Shown one piece after another: positions 53,009 through 61,848 of a DNA stretch of 64,000 bases. A program made the position numbers and the translations under genes. The stretch lies in NCBI GenBank assembly GCA_944366945.1, contig CALVWJ010000014.1:1-64000 (forward strand), given 5' to 3'. Within the stretch, counting starts at the first letter, position 1, and each line of letters opens with the position of its first letter. The notes below the pieces were generated by a model that saw only the letters and a list, made by a program, of their open reading frames with translations, was not told the origin of the DNA and made no database searches. This stretch comes from an uncultured Clostridia bacterium (GTDB taxonomy: Bacteria; Bacillota; Clostridia; Christensenellales; CAG-138).

Positions 53009-54382
53009 ATGTTCAGCTTCCGTGACTGTGCGCCCGCGGAAGGCGCGCAACGCATCGCTTCCCTTCTCCCGCGGCTCACAGTCCTTCAAGATGCGGGGGA
53101 AGACGCTCCCTTTGCACACCTTTTCTCCGTGGCAACCGCCCTCCACCTCGGGGATACGCTCGGCGCGCTTTCCTGCTACCACCGCCTTACAGCCGCGCTG
53201 CTTGCCTGCGGCGCACGCCGCGTCAGCGGGGATCTCTGGCTCGATTACCTGCTTTCCCTTGTGCTGGAACGCCCGCATGCCTTTGCAGTTATGGCTGCAA
53301 ATGGCCGCATGGATGAGGCGGAACGCATCGCAATGCGCGCAGATCTTGCCATCCTGGGCGAGCTTGCGACGCTCGATGGCGCGCACCTTTACCGCATGGC
53401 GGCCGAGCGGCACAGGGAACTTCAGCTCAAGCCCCGCCATGCCAAGGATAACATCTCCCTCATGTCCTCCGCCGTATGGGCAGGCGGGAGCATCCGCCCC
53501 GCGCCTGCCGCCAACGCAAAGCCTGTGCAGGAGGCGGATGCGCCTGCGCCGCTTCTCTCCAGCATGCCGCCCGAAAGCGAATGGCTTCCCTGGCACTATG
53601 GCGAAATGGAGCTAAGGGATGCCTATGTTGCGGATGAAGCCATGGAGGAGGTCATCATCCGCCTGCTTGAAACCCCCGATTGGCGCGCCCTTTGCGATGA
53701 CCTCTGGAATTTCTTTGCCGCTTATGGCTCCGCGCCGTTTTTAAAGGACCGCTTGTTTCACGTGAAACAAAACGCGCTTGCCCCGCTTCCGCTGCCCGCT
53801 GGGCAATTTTGTGTGCTTCCCTGCTATGAGCCGCAGCGCAGCGCGCTCACTGCGCATGCCATTCGCTTCATGCGCGGTGAAACCACAGAACCCCTTCTGC
53901 TCGCGGGGCCCGCCGGCGTAGGCAAAACATCCCTTGCGCTCAACCTGGCCGAAGAGCTGCCCGAGCTTAGGCTCGTACTTCTCCCGCGCGATGCTGCGTG
54001 CGATGCGGGCTGGCTGTTTTCCGCGCTCAGCGCGCAGCCATTGCGCTTCCTGCTTCTCATCGACGATGCGGACCTCTCCGCGCCCCTCTTGCGCTCGATC
54101 TTCTCGCAGCGCGCAGCCTTTGGGTGCCCGCGCAACGTGCTCCCCGTGCTTACTGCGCGGGAGGACGCGCCCGATCGCGGGGCCTTCAAAACGCTGCGCC
54201 TTTCCTATCCAAAAATCGCGGAATTTGCCGAAATGGTTTCGGCGCTGCTCTCCCAGCGCGGCGTAGAGCCCGACCCGGCCGCTGTGCGCAACGCCTGCGT
54301 GGATTACCAGGTGGATGCGCGGGATTGCCTTTCCGTGTCAGCGGCCGTGCGTCTTGCAGATGAGCTCGCCGCCATGGTATAA
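53009..54382 (+). CDS. DUF815-like AAA-type ATPase
   Basis: The 457-residue protein has a helical N-terminal part (about residues 1-150), a variable linker and a C-terminal P-loop domain. Walker A is LLAGPAGVGKTSLAL, Walker B is FLLLIDDADLS and the PRNVLPVLTARED segment corresponds to sensor 1. Domain order, length and the N-terminal LLxCGxxxxxxLWLDYLLSLVLE pattern fit clostridial DUF815 proteins, whose role is unknown. AAGGAGG precedes the ATG. A perfect parS site (53754-53769) is embedded in the reading frame as LFHVKQ. Confidence 0.75.
   Translation: MFSFRDCAPAEGAQRIASLLPRLTVLQDAGEDAPFAHLFSVATALHLGDTLGALSCYHRLTAALLACGARRVSGDLWLDYLLSLVLERPHAFAVMAANGRMDEAERIAMRADLAILGELATLDGAHLYRMAAERHRELQLKPRHAKDNISLMSSAVWAGGSIRPAPAANAKPVQEADAPAPLLSSMPPESEWLPWHYGEMELRDAYVADEAMEEVIIRLLETPDWRALCDDLWNFFAAYGSAPFLKDRLFHVKQNALAPLPLPAGQFCVLPCYEPQRSALTAHAIRFMRGETTEPLLLAGPAGVGKTSLALNLAEELPELRLVLLPRDAACDAGWLFSALSAQPLRFLLLIDDADLSAPLLRSIFSQRAAFGCPRNVLPVLTAREDAPDRGAFKTLRLSYPKIAEFAEMVSALLSQRGVEPDPAAVRNACVDYQVDARDCLSVSAAVRLADELAAMV
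53754..53769. promoter_or_regulatory. parS site inside the DUF815-like gene
   Basis: TGTTTCACGTGAAACA is an exact consensus parS, read through as part of the codons for LFHVKQ. Confidence 0.93.
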
Positions 54383-54383
54383 T
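54354..54383 (+). promoter_or_regulatory. Promoter of cysS inside the end of the upstream gene
   Basis: TTGCAG and an extended TGG-TATAAT are 18 bases apart. The -10 overlaps the stop codon of the DUF815-like gene. Confidence 0.55.
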
Positions 54384-54431
54384 ATTGAATTGGAAATTTC
54401 GCGCAAAGCGCGTTTCCCAAAGGAGGAACCC

Positions 54432-55883
54432 ATGCAGCTATATAACTCCGCCACCCACAGGAAAGAAGAATTCGTGCCCAACCATCCGGGCATCGTAAAA
54501 ATGTACACCTGCGGGCCGACGGTCTACCATTATGCGCACATTGGCAACCTGCGCTCCTACATCATGGAAGATGTGCTGGAAAAATACCTGCGCTATAGCG
54601 GGTATCGCGTAACGCGCGTGATGAACATCACGGATGTGGGCCATCTTTCTTCGGATGCGGACACCGGCGAAGACAAGATGCTCAAGGGCGCAAAACGCGA
54701 GCACAAAACGGTTATGGAGATCGCAAAATTCTATACGGATGCGTTTTTTGAGGACTGCCGGAAGCTCAACATCAAGCGGCCGGACGTGGTTGAGCCTGCA
54801 ACCAACTGCATCCCGGAATACATCCGCATCATCACACGCCTGCTTGAAACCGGCTATGCCTATGAAGCGGGCGGCAATATCTATTTTGATACCGCAAAGC
54901 TCAAGAAATACTACATCTTCAACGAGCACAAGGAAGAGGATCTTGCAGTAGGCGTGCGCGAAGGCGTTGAAGCCGATGCAAACAAGCGCAACAAAGCGGA
55001 TTTCGTGCTCTGGTTTACCAAGTCCAAGTTTGAGGATCAGGAACTCAAGTGGGATTCCCCCTGGGGTGTCGGCTACCCAGGCTGGCACATCGAATGCTCC
55101 GGCATCAGCATCAAGCATCTGGGTGAGGATCTGGACATCCACTGCGGCGGCATCGATAACGCCTTCCCCCATCACACCAACGAAATCGCCCAAAGCGAAG
55201 CGTATCTTGGGCACCCCTGGTGCAAATACTGGTTCCATGTGCTGCACTTGAACACCAACGCGGGCAAAATGAGCAAATCCTCCGGGGAATTCCTCACCGT
55301 GTCCCTGCTCGAACAGAAAGGCTATGACCCCCTGGTGTACCGGCTGTTCTGCCTGCAATCGCATTACCGCAAATCGCTGGTGTTCAGCTTCGAAAACCTG
55401 GACAACGCGGCAACCACCTATCATAAGCTCGTGGCGCGCATCGCGGCGCTTCAGCCGGAACCGGGCGAAACGTTTGACGAAGAAGCTGCGGCGGCGCTGC
55501 GCGGAAAGTTCGACGATGCGCTGGGCAACGACTTGAACACCTCGCTGGGCGTAACCGTGCTCTACGATGTGCTCAAATATGACACCAATGCCGCCACGAA
55601 GCTGGCATTGCTTGATGAATTCGACCAGGTGCTGGGGCTCTCGCTGCGCGAGGCGGCTGCGCGGGCACGCGCGGAAGCGGAACGCCTCAAAAAGGCGGAA
55701 ACGGGAGCCGTTGTGGTTACCGAAGGCGAAAGCAATGCGGAGGCGGAAGCGCTGGCACTTGCGCGCATTGAAGCGCGCAAGGCAAAGGACTGGGCGCGGG
55801 CGGACGCGCTGCGCGATGCGCTCAAGGCCATGGGCTTTGCCATAGAAGACACGCGCGAAGGCGCAAAGCTCAAGCGGCTGTAA
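54432..55883 (+). CDS. cysS: Cysteinyl-tRNA synthetase
   Basis: The 483-residue class I synthetase charges tRNA-Cys. The zinc-binding cysteine is C27 in [10 protein letters not shown], with further ligands in HIECSGIS and FPHHTNEI. The HIGH motif is HIGN (36-39) and the KMSKS motif is [11 protein letters not shown]. The C-terminal anticodon-binding domain ends in [32 protein letters not shown] precedes the ATG. No T-box leader is present in the 48-base gap. Confidence 0.97.
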   Translation: MQLYNSATHRKEEFVPNHPGIVKMYTCGPTVYHYAHIGNLRSYIMEDVLEKYLRYSGYRVTRVMNITDVGHLSSDADTGEDKMLKGAKREHKTVMEIAKFYTDAFFEDCRKLNIKRPDVVEPATNCIPEYIRIITRLLETGYAYEAGGNIYFDTAKLKKYYIFNEHKEEDLAVGVREGVEADANKRNKADFVLWFTKSKFEDQELKWDSPWGVGYPGWHIECSGISIKHLGEDLDIHCGGIDNAFPHHTNEIAQSEAYLGHPWCKYWFHVLHLNTNAGKMSKSSGEFLTVSLLEQKGYDPLVYRLFCLQSHYRKSLVFSFENLDNAATTYHKLVARIAALQPEPGETFDEEAAAALRGKFDDALGNDLNTSLGVTVLYDVLKYDTNAATKLALLDEFDQVLGLSLREAAARARAEAERLKKAETGAVVVTEGESNAEAEALALARIEARKAKDWARADALRDALKAMGFAIEDTREGAKLKRL

Positions 55884-55924
55884 TGGCGATCTGTAAACAT
55901 TAGGTTAACAAGCGCATGCGGTGC

Positions 55925-55953
55925 TTGTATCTTTTGCACTGGATTGGTATATT
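55925..55953 (+). promoter_or_regulatory. Promoter after cysS
   Basis: TTGTAT and TATATT are 17 bases apart, about 24 bases before the next start codon. Confidence 0.55.
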
Positions 55954-55976
55954 TTAGAAAGGCAGGGACTTGCTTA

Positions 55977-56438
55977 ATGCCCCAAATAGATTGGCCCGAA
56001 CTTGATTTGTTTTCCCTCGTTATGCCCGCAGCAGGCGTATACCTGCTCTGGGTGGCTGCGTTTGGCAAAGCCAAGCTGCTGCAAAACGCTTATCCCAAGT
56101 GTTCCCCTAAGAAATATCGCTTCTGGATGCGCATTTTAAGCGCGGTTTCCGGCGTGCTGCTCATCGTAAAAGGCGCGCTGGAGATTTTCGGGGTTGCAGA
56201 ACCCGGCACGTTTTTAAGCGGATTTCTCTGGGTGCTTGGCCTCATTTCGCTCCTGGGGCTGATGGCGTTCAGCGTCGTGATGACAGATCGCCAGAAAGCG
56301 CGCGAAGCAGCGGAAGAAGAAGCGCGCGCAAGCGGCAGAGCAACCGGCAGGCAAAACGGCAGCAGAATGCCGGAAGGCGCTTTCTCCTTTGGAGACGAGG
56401 ATGCCTCTGCGGAAGACGAAGAAACAAAGAAAGAATAA
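55977..56438 (+). CDS. Small membrane protein of unknown function
   Basis: This 153-residue protein is not recognised. It has hydrophobic segments at about residues 14-32, 52-70 and 77-99, followed by a charged cytoplasmic-type tail rich in Arg, Glu and Asp (ending EDASAEDEETKKE). GAAAGGCAGG precedes the ATG at 55977. It is 53 bases upstream of the secreted SH3-sortase and probably co-transcribed, so it may assist that protein in the membrane; this is position-based inference. Confidence 0.65.
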   Translation: MPQIDWPELDLFSLVMPAAGVYLLWVAAFGKAKLLQNAYPKCSPKKYRFWMRILSAVSGVLLIVKGALEIFGVAEPGTFLSGFLWVLGLISLLGLMAFSVVMTDRQKAREAAEEEARASGRATGRQNGSRMPEGAFSFGDEDASAEDEETKKE

Positions 56439-56491
56439 ATATTCCTGCTGCGGCGGGAAGTAAGGCAAAGAAAGGAAGGTTAAAAAGTTCC

Positions 56492-58243
56492 ATGAGTACC
56501 AAGAAAGCCCTGGCACTTGTTCTGGCAGTTCTCACGCTGCTTGGCGTAGCAGGCGCCGCCATGGCGGCGCCTAAGGCAGTTATAATCGGCGCAGGTTCCA
56601 GCATCAGCGTAGGCGGATCAACGCCCACCGGCAATGTTCCTTCCGGGAGCGGCACGCAGGCATCCTCAGCCCAGCAGGGGACGATTGCAAACTGCCAGTC
56701 CTGGGTCAGCCTGCGCAAGGGCGCTTCCTCCACTTCCACCCGGCTTGCGCGGTTGGATAAGGGCGCTTCCGTTACCGTCCTTGGGACCAGCGGGAATTAC
56801 TATAAAATTTCCTATAATGGCCAGGAGGGCTATGTCTCCAAGCAGTATGTGCAGCTTTCCTCCGGCGGCGCAGGCAGCAGCTCCGGCAGTGCAAGCATTG
56901 GCGGCAACACGCAAACTTCCACCCAGCAGGGCACCATTGCAAACTGCGATGAATGGGTTAGCCTGCGCAAGAGCGCTTCCTCCACCTCCACGCGGCTTGC
57001 AAAGCTCAATAAGGGCACAGCGGTTACCATCCTCGCCACCAACGGCAGCTATTATAAGGTTTCCTGCAACGGCCAGGAAGGCTATGTCATGCAGCAGTAT
57101 GTGCAGCTTTCCTCCGGCAGCTCCAGCAATGGTACCTCCAGCGGCAGCTCCAGCTCCGGCATCAGCGGCGGCACCTCCTCGGGCAGCAGCGGCATCAGCA
57201 CGGGTGGCAGCACTTCTTCCGGCAGCAGCGGCATCAGCGGCAATGGCGTCACCGTCAGCGGCAACGGCATCAGCGTGGGTGGCAGCACCTCTTCGAGCGG
57301 CAGTTCCGGCAACACGCAAACTTCCACCCAACAGGGCACCATTGCAAACTGCGATGAGTGGGTCAGCCTGCGCAAGAGCGCATCTTCCAGCGCATCGCGC
57401 ATCGCGCGGCTGGACAAGGGCGCTTCCGTCACCATCCTTGGCACCAGCGGCAGCTATTACAAGGTTTCCTACAATGGCCAGGAAGGCTATGTTTCCAAGC
57501 AGTATGTGCAGCTTTCTTCTGGCGGCACTGGCAGCAGTTCCGGAAATAATACAAGCAGTGGCAATGTGAGTGCACCAGATAGCAGCGATTCCGAAACCGT
57601 CGGCACGCAGCGCTATGCCCGCTTCACCGGTGGCTCTGCAGACCGCTGGGGCACCATCCGAGTCGATGGAACGAGCATTAACACCTACATTTACTGCAAT
57701 GCGCTCGACAGCAAAGGGAACTTCCGCTACAACGAGCTCAATGGCGACAACAGCTATATCTACGCCATGAGCTACTATGATGATCCCATCGCCGTGATCA
57801 CCGGGCACAACAAGCGCGTGAGCCAAACGGGCCTCCACCAGCTGCACCATGTGCAGAATGCCTGGCTCGGCAAAGCCAAGTGCGATTACACCAAGCGCTG
57901 CAGCGCCGATTGCTCCGGCTGCAAGACCTCCATCTTCAACATCAACTATAACGGCTCTTCGCGCTGGCAGCTCGTCTGCTTCTACGAGATCGATAAGAGC
58001 ACCGTTTCTTCCTCCTCCACACGCAGGCAGATCATGTACGTCAACTGCTTTAATGCCACCATTACTGGCAGTTTGAAGCAGCAGTGGCTGAACAATCAGT
58101 TCGCCTATGCAACAAGCGCTTACCGCGGCATGAAGGTATCCAACGCCACCAGCAGCGACAAGCTCATGATCATCATGACCTGCGCTGACTCTTCCGGCGA
58201 TAGCTATCAGCGCCTGTACATGGTACTCAAGGCAGTAGATTAA
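56492..58243 (+). CDS. Secreted sortase with three N-terminal SH3 domains
   Basis: The 583-residue protein has a signal peptide (about residues 1-25, cut near AMA-APK) and three bacterial SH3 domains at about 61-123, 145-206 and 280-341, each starting QQGTIANC and ending YVQLSSG. Ser/Gly-rich linkers join them. From about 375 to the end is a sortase-like domain. The catalytic histidine fits H439 in AVITGHNKR, the cysteine C564 in MIIMTCADSS and the arginine R574, ten residues later, as in class B sortases. An unusual insertion carries four cysteines (C464, C470, C474, C477; C-X5-C-X3-C-X2-C). No LPXTG-type signal or anchor helix is visible. AAGGAAGG precedes the ATG. Confidence 0.8.
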   Translation: MSTKKALALVLAVLTLLGVAGAAMAAPKAVIIGAGSSISVGGSTPTGNVPSGSGTQASSAQQGTIANCQSWVSLRKGASSTSTRLARLDKGASVTVLGTSGNYYKISYNGQEGYVSKQYVQLSSGGAGSSSGSASIGGNTQTSTQQGTIANCDEWVSLRKSASSTSTRLAKLNKGTAVTILATNGSYYKVSCNGQEGYVMQQYVQLSSGSSSNGTSSGSSSSGISGGTSSGSSGISTGGSTSSGSSGISGNGVTVSGNGISVGGSTSSSGSSGNTQTSTQQGTIANCDEWVSLRKSASSSASRIARLDKGASVTILGTSGSYYKVSYNGQEGYVSKQYVQLSSGGTGSSSGNNTSSGNVSAPDSSDSETVGTQRYARFTGGSADRWGTIRVDGTSINTYIYCNALDSKGNFRYNELNGDNSYIYAMSYYDDPIAVITGHNKRVSQTGLHQLHHVQNAWLGKAKCDYTKRCSADCSGCKTSIFNINYNGSSRWQLVCFYEIDKSTVSSSSTRRQIMYVNCFNATITGSLKQQWLNNQFAYATSAYRGMKVSNATSSDKLMIIMTCADSSGDSYQRLYMVLKAVD

Positions 58244-58307
58244 CCGGCAAAGACCGTCCAAGCGCGCAAGGGAATGCAGTGCATTACTGCCCTGCGCAAG
58301 CAAACAC

Positions 58308-58356
58308 AACCTCCCGCCATAGAAGGCATGTCCTTTCGGCGGGAGGTTTTATTTTA
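58308..58356 (+). terminator. Terminator of the SH3-sortase gene
   Basis: AACCTCCCGCC and GGCGGGAGGTT form a perfect 11-bp stem with a 19-nt loop, followed by TTATTTTAT. Confidence 0.85.
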
Positions 58357-58800
58357 TATCATATAGCGATGGCCGAATGGGCGCTTTGCATTGCTGTTTG
58401 CGCTTCCATGCTTTCTGGAAAAACATGCGGGCAAAAAGCAATGCTTCGTTCCTCAAAGATGATTTTCCTGGCACGATTTGCGCTTTCTGTGCCTATCCAT
58501 AAAGACCAACAGCGCACAACTCCCTGTATATTTCAAGCGCAATACACCTTTTCCACAACCCAGGCTAGAATTTCGCCCTACAGGAAAAGCGCGATTTAGG
58601 AAAGCTGCAAGCCGCATAGTTCGCCGGAAGCAGCGCACCCTTGCAATCCCGGGCAGACTGGCTGCACAGCAGGATGCCTTGTAAGGGCTGGTTTCCTTTC
58701 AAGCCCTATGCCGTCAGCGACGCGTTCAGCGCTACATGGGTTGGAGCCTGCCAAAAGTCGCAATTTGGGCGATGTTATCCTGGCGCCTGCCTCCATATAG
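58357..58800. other. Intergenic region, no gene seen
   Basis: No coding region is supportable in these 444 bases between the sortase terminator and the riboswitch promoter. I looked for SRP RNA, RNase P, tmRNA and tRNA cores and found none. Confidence 0.4.
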
Positions 58801-58829
58801 TTGACATGCGCCTCCGCTTTGCTTATACT
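58801..58829 (+). promoter_or_regulatory. Promoter of the fluoride-riboswitch transcript
   Basis: A perfect TTGACA is followed at exactly 17 bases by TATACT. The transcript would begin near 58836, just ahead of the aptamer. Confidence 0.85.
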
Positions 58830-58854
58830 ATGTGTGTGCAGCGCCCATGTGCTG

Positions 58855-58943
58855 CGCGGGGAATGAAGTGCTCCCCTGGGAAACCTAAACCGCTGATTCA
58901 GCTGATGACTTCTGCATGTATTCTGCAGATGGCATCAGCTTTT
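58855..58943 (+). promoter_or_regulatory. Fluoride (crcB-type) riboswitch with terminator switch
   Basis: The aptamer shows every part of the crcB motif in order. P1 is GGGGA (58858-58862) with TCCCC (58872-58876). The loop ATGAAGTGC supplies GAAGT, which pairs as a pseudoknot with ACTTC (58908-58912). AAAC precedes P2, GCTG/CAGC (58892-58902), and TGATGACTTCTGC closes it. The expression platform follows: GCTGATG (58901-58907) can instead pair with CATCAGC (58933-58939), with an inner TCTGCA/TGCAGA stem, and TTTT follows. The terminator and aptamer compete for the same bases, so ligand binding should turn the gene on. Confidence 0.88.
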
Positions 58944-58968
58944 CTGCATCTTAAAGGAGGGTTTTCCC

Positions 58969-60210
58969 ATGCTTGCTTCCCTTTCCCTTATCTTCCTTGC
59001 AGGGTTTGCGATGGCCGCCCTGTGCCAGCTGCTCAAATTGCCCCGCATTGTGGGCATGCTGCTGACGGGCATCGCCCTCGGGCCGTATGCGCTCAACCTG
59101 CTCAGCCCTTCCATCCTTTCCATCTCATCCGAATTGCGGCAGATCGCGCTTATTATAATCCTGCTCAAAGCCGGCCTTTCCCTCGATCTCACGGATTTAA
59201 AAAAGGTGGGCCGTCCTGCCGTGCTGCTCTCCTTCCTCCCCGCCTGCTGCGAGATCCTCGCCTTCTTCCTGCTCGCTCCGCGCCTGCTCGGCATCACCAG
59301 GATCGAGGCCGCGGTTATGGGCGCCGTGCTCGGCGCCGTCTCGCCCGCGGTGGTGGTACCGCGCATGGCAATGCTGATGGAGCATAACTATGGCACGCAG
59401 AAAAGCATCCCCCAGATGATCATGGCGGGCGCTTCCTGCGACGATGTTTTTGTGATCGTGTTGTTTTCAACCTTTGTGGGCATGGCGCAAGGGGGCACGG
59501 CGCAGGCTGCGGATCTATTGCAGATTCCAGTTTCGATCGTGCTGGGCGTTGCCCTGGGCGCAGGTGCAGGCTATGCGCTAAGCTGGTTCTTTGAAAGCGC
59601 CTATGCGCGCAAGCGCTGCGTGCGCAACAGCATGAAGGTTGTAATCGTGCTGGGCGTCGCATTGCTGCTGATGGCGGTGGAAACATGGGCGGAAGGGATC
59701 GTTTCCATTTCCGGTTTGCTCGCAGTCGTAAGCATGGCGTGCGTTTTGCAGCTTCGGAGCATTCCCTTTGTGTCCAAGCGGCTCTCGGAGAAATTCGGCA
59801 AGCTGTGGATTGCAGCAGAAGTGCTTCTATTCGTGCTCGTCGGCGCGGCTGTGGATATCCGCTATGCCGTAGGCCCTCAGCTCCTCCCCGCCCTTGGGAT
59901 GCTGCTGTTGGCGTTAATCCTCCGCAGCATCGGCGTGTACCTCTGCCTCATTGGAACGCAGCTCAATCAAAAGGAACGCCTTTTCTGCGTGCTTGCCTAT
60001 TCCCCAAAAGCCACGGTGCAGGCTGCCATCGGCTCCGTGCCGCTTGCGTTGGGCCTGCCCTGCGGGAAGCTCGTGCTCATGGTGGCCGTGCTCGCAATCC
60101 TCATCACGGCGCCGCTTGGCGCGGCCAGCATGGATCTAAGCTACCGCAAGCTGCTTTCCAAAGAAGGGGCCCGCCTTTCTGAAGCGGCATCTGCGCCACA
60201 ACCGGAATAA
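58969..60210 (+). CDS. Cation/proton antiporter under fluoride riboswitch control
   Basis: The 413-residue protein has about 11-13 hydrophobic helices and the Na+/H+ exchanger domain. The paired aspartates of ion binding are in AGASCDDVFVIVLFSTF; the LTGIALGPYAL and LKAGLSLDLTDLKK segments near the N terminus and ILITAPLGAASMD near the C terminus also fit. AAAGGAGG precedes the ATG. It is preceded by a fluoride riboswitch, and such antiporters are a known though less studied class of fluoride-regulated genes beside crcB and ClC-F. Whether it exports protons, sodium or affects fluoride directly is not known. Confidence 0.9.
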   Translation: MLASLSLIFLAGFAMAALCQLLKLPRIVGMLLTGIALGPYALNLLSPSILSISSELRQIALIIILLKAGLSLDLTDLKKVGRPAVLLSFLPACCEILAFFLLAPRLLGITRIEAAVMGAVLGAVSPAVVVPRMAMLMEHNYGTQKSIPQMIMAGASCDDVFVIVLFSTFVGMAQGGTAQAADLLQIPVSIVLGVALGAGAGYALSWFFESAYARKRCVRNSMKVVIVLGVALLLMAVETWAEGIVSISGLLAVVSMACVLQLRSIPFVSKRLSEKFGKLWIAAEVLLFVLVGAAVDIRYAVGPQLLPALGMLLLALILRSIGVYLCLIGTQLNQKERLFCVLAYSPKATVQAAIGSVPLALGLPCGKLVLMVAVLAILITAPLGAASMDLSYRKLLSKEGARLSEAASAPQPE

Positions 60211-60524
60211 AAAGGCCGAAGCCGCACCCCTCAGCAGCGGCTGCTCGCCAGCGGGCAATGCCCTGCATTCCACCATGCAGCCAGACGGGCCTATAACCTT
60301 GCTGGCTTTCGCCGGGTTGAACGCTTCCCTTGTGCGCACAAAAAGGTGCAGGTACCTAACCGCGCCAGCGCATTTTTCAAAAGCGCATAACCACGGGCAA
60401 TGCGCCATAACCGTCTTCGCTCTGCAGGCAAAACTGCAATCGGATGCCTTGCTGCCCAATGGCGCGGCATCTCGCTTCCAATGCTGGAATGCAAGCATGC
60501 AATACCCTGCGGAAACGGCACGGT

Positions 60525-60635
60525 TTCGGCTGCCTTCCCACCCTCCGGAACCCGAGCCCGCATTTCCCTGCAAGCTTACATCGGTTTCGCCGGAACGGGT
60601 GGCTTTGCCCCGAAGGGAACAAAGGCGCTGCTTGG
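60525..60635 (+). repeat. 111-bp intergenic repeat, copy 1
   Basis: Begins TTCGGCTGCC and ends GCGCTGCTTGGA. It shares long exact runs with copy 2, including CTGCAAGCTTACATCGGTTT and GGTGGCTTTGCCCCGAAGG. Confidence 0.88.
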
Positions 60636-60750
60636 AGTGAGCCAAGGTTCCCAAATTTGTGCTGCGGCACTGGTTGCGCAGCACAGGTTCAGAAGGCCTA
60701 AAAAAGCTCTGCTCTCCGCATTTCGAGGCAGGCTAAGGCGCAACAATCAC

Positions 60751-60862
60751 TTCGGCTGCCCTCCCACCCTCCGGGACTCGAAGCCGCGTTCCCTGCAAGC
60801 TTACATCGGTTTCGTCGGCGCGGGTGGCTTTGCCCCGAAGGCAACAAAAGCGCTGCTTGGGA
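60751..60862 (+). repeat. 111-bp intergenic repeat, copy 2
   Basis: Same orientation as copy 1 and 226 bases further on, with scattered substitutions. No terminal inverted repeats or coding capacity are evident. Confidence 0.88.
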
Positions 60863-61042
60863 GGTGCGCCAAATTGCTCCAGCCTTGCAGCACAGATCAT
60901 GCGCAGCAAGCTTGATAAACTTCAAAAAGGACTCCGCATGCCCCGTTTTGGCATTTGAACGAGCGATCCCAATTTTGCACCGGCGCCGGCCGCGCCGCAT
61001 TGCAGTGTGCGTGCACCGGAAAAGCGGATGGAATCCGGAAAG

Positions 61043-61091
61043 AAAAAGGCCGTTGCCTTTTCCTGCGGCAGCGCAGCGCAACGGCCTTTTT
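61043..61091. terminator. Bidirectional terminator between the antiporter region and the nitroreductase gene
   Basis: AAAAAGGCCGTTGC and GCAACGGCCTTTTT form a perfect 14-bp stem with a 21-nt loop. A/T runs at both ends make it functional in either direction. Confidence 0.85.
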
Positions 61092-61254
61092 CGATGTTCG
61101 TTTTTGCATGCAGCGCATTCTTGTTTGACGCGGTCAGCGGGCACAGCCCATCCGGCAAATCGGAAGGCACTGTTTCACCAGGCACAAAGGCGCACGCTGC
61201 GCAAGTCAAGGGCTCGCACGCCAATCCATGCAAGCCTGCATGGGCAGAAAAACC

Positions 61255-61848
61255 CTAGCTCCGCCAGGAGACAACGTCCTCCAGGCGCTTGCGTGGCCTC
61301 GCTTTGGGGGACTCATTGGGATAGCCCAGCGCGATGGCCGCTACGAGCTGCCCTTCGCTGCATAACCATTCGCACAGCGCTTGATAGGCAAAGTAAATAT
61401 CGCAGATCCAAAGGCTCCCGATCCCCTTTTCCGTTGCGCAAAGGAGCATGTTTTCAATCGAAGCGCCGATGGATTGGATGTTGCAGATCTCATAAACGTG
61501 CTCTTCGGGGGTTAGGCCTTCCGAAACGTCTTTCCCCAGGGGATTCACCACAAAAACCACAACCGGCGCTTCCGCCATGCTATCCACCGTATAGTTTGCC
61601 GCGGCGATATGCTTTTTGCTTTGCGGCAGCAATGCGCCTTCCGCTTGCTCACGCGCGATCCCGGCGCGGAAAACGCGCAGCATTTCCGCCTTGGCATCGC
61701 CTTCCACCACGATATACTTCCACGGCTGCCTGTTCTTGGGGGATGGCGCCTTCATTCCGCTTCGGAGTATTTCGATTAGGTCCTGCCTGGGGATCGGCGT
61801 TGCGCAAAACTTCCTTATGCTCCGCCGCGCATCCATTGCATCGATCAT
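61255..61848 (-). CDS. Nitroreductase-family flavoprotein
   Basis: The 197-residue protein has the FMN-binding nitroreductase fold: MDARRSIRKFCATPIPRQDL at the N terminus, APSPKNRQPWKYIVVEG as the flavin and NAD(P)H segment, and IGASIENMLLCATEKGIGSLWICD in the core. It is a dimeric NAD(P)H oxidoreductase acting on nitro compounds, quinones or similar acceptors; the natural substrate is unknown. GGGAAG precedes the ATG at 61848; the open frame upstream is not coding. It is downstream of gcvPB on the same strand with a 213-base gap. Confidence 0.88.
   Translation of the reverse strand: MIDAMDARRSIRKFCATPIPRQDLIEILRSGMKAPSPKNRQPWKYIVVEGDAKAEMLRVFRAGIAREQAEGALLPQSKKHIAAANYTVDSMAEAPVVVFVVNPLGKDVSEGLTPEEHVYEICNIQSIGASIENMLLCATEKGIGSLWICDIYFAYQALCEWLCSEGQLVAAIALGYPNESPKARPRKRLEDVVSWRS

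Larger units (their letters stand above)
60211..61042. other. Gene-free region with repeated blocks
   Basis: These 832 bases between the antiporter and the next terminator contain no supportable gene but do contain two copies of a 111-bp block (below). No terminator was found directly behind the antiporter, so transcription may run through to the stem at 61043. Confidence 0.5.

Noticed and set aside
58600..58760. Possible SRP RNA or tRNA-like element (CCGGAAGCAGC)
   Set aside because: The flanking bases do not form the SRP helix 8 or any tRNA cloverleaf, and no processing signals are evident.
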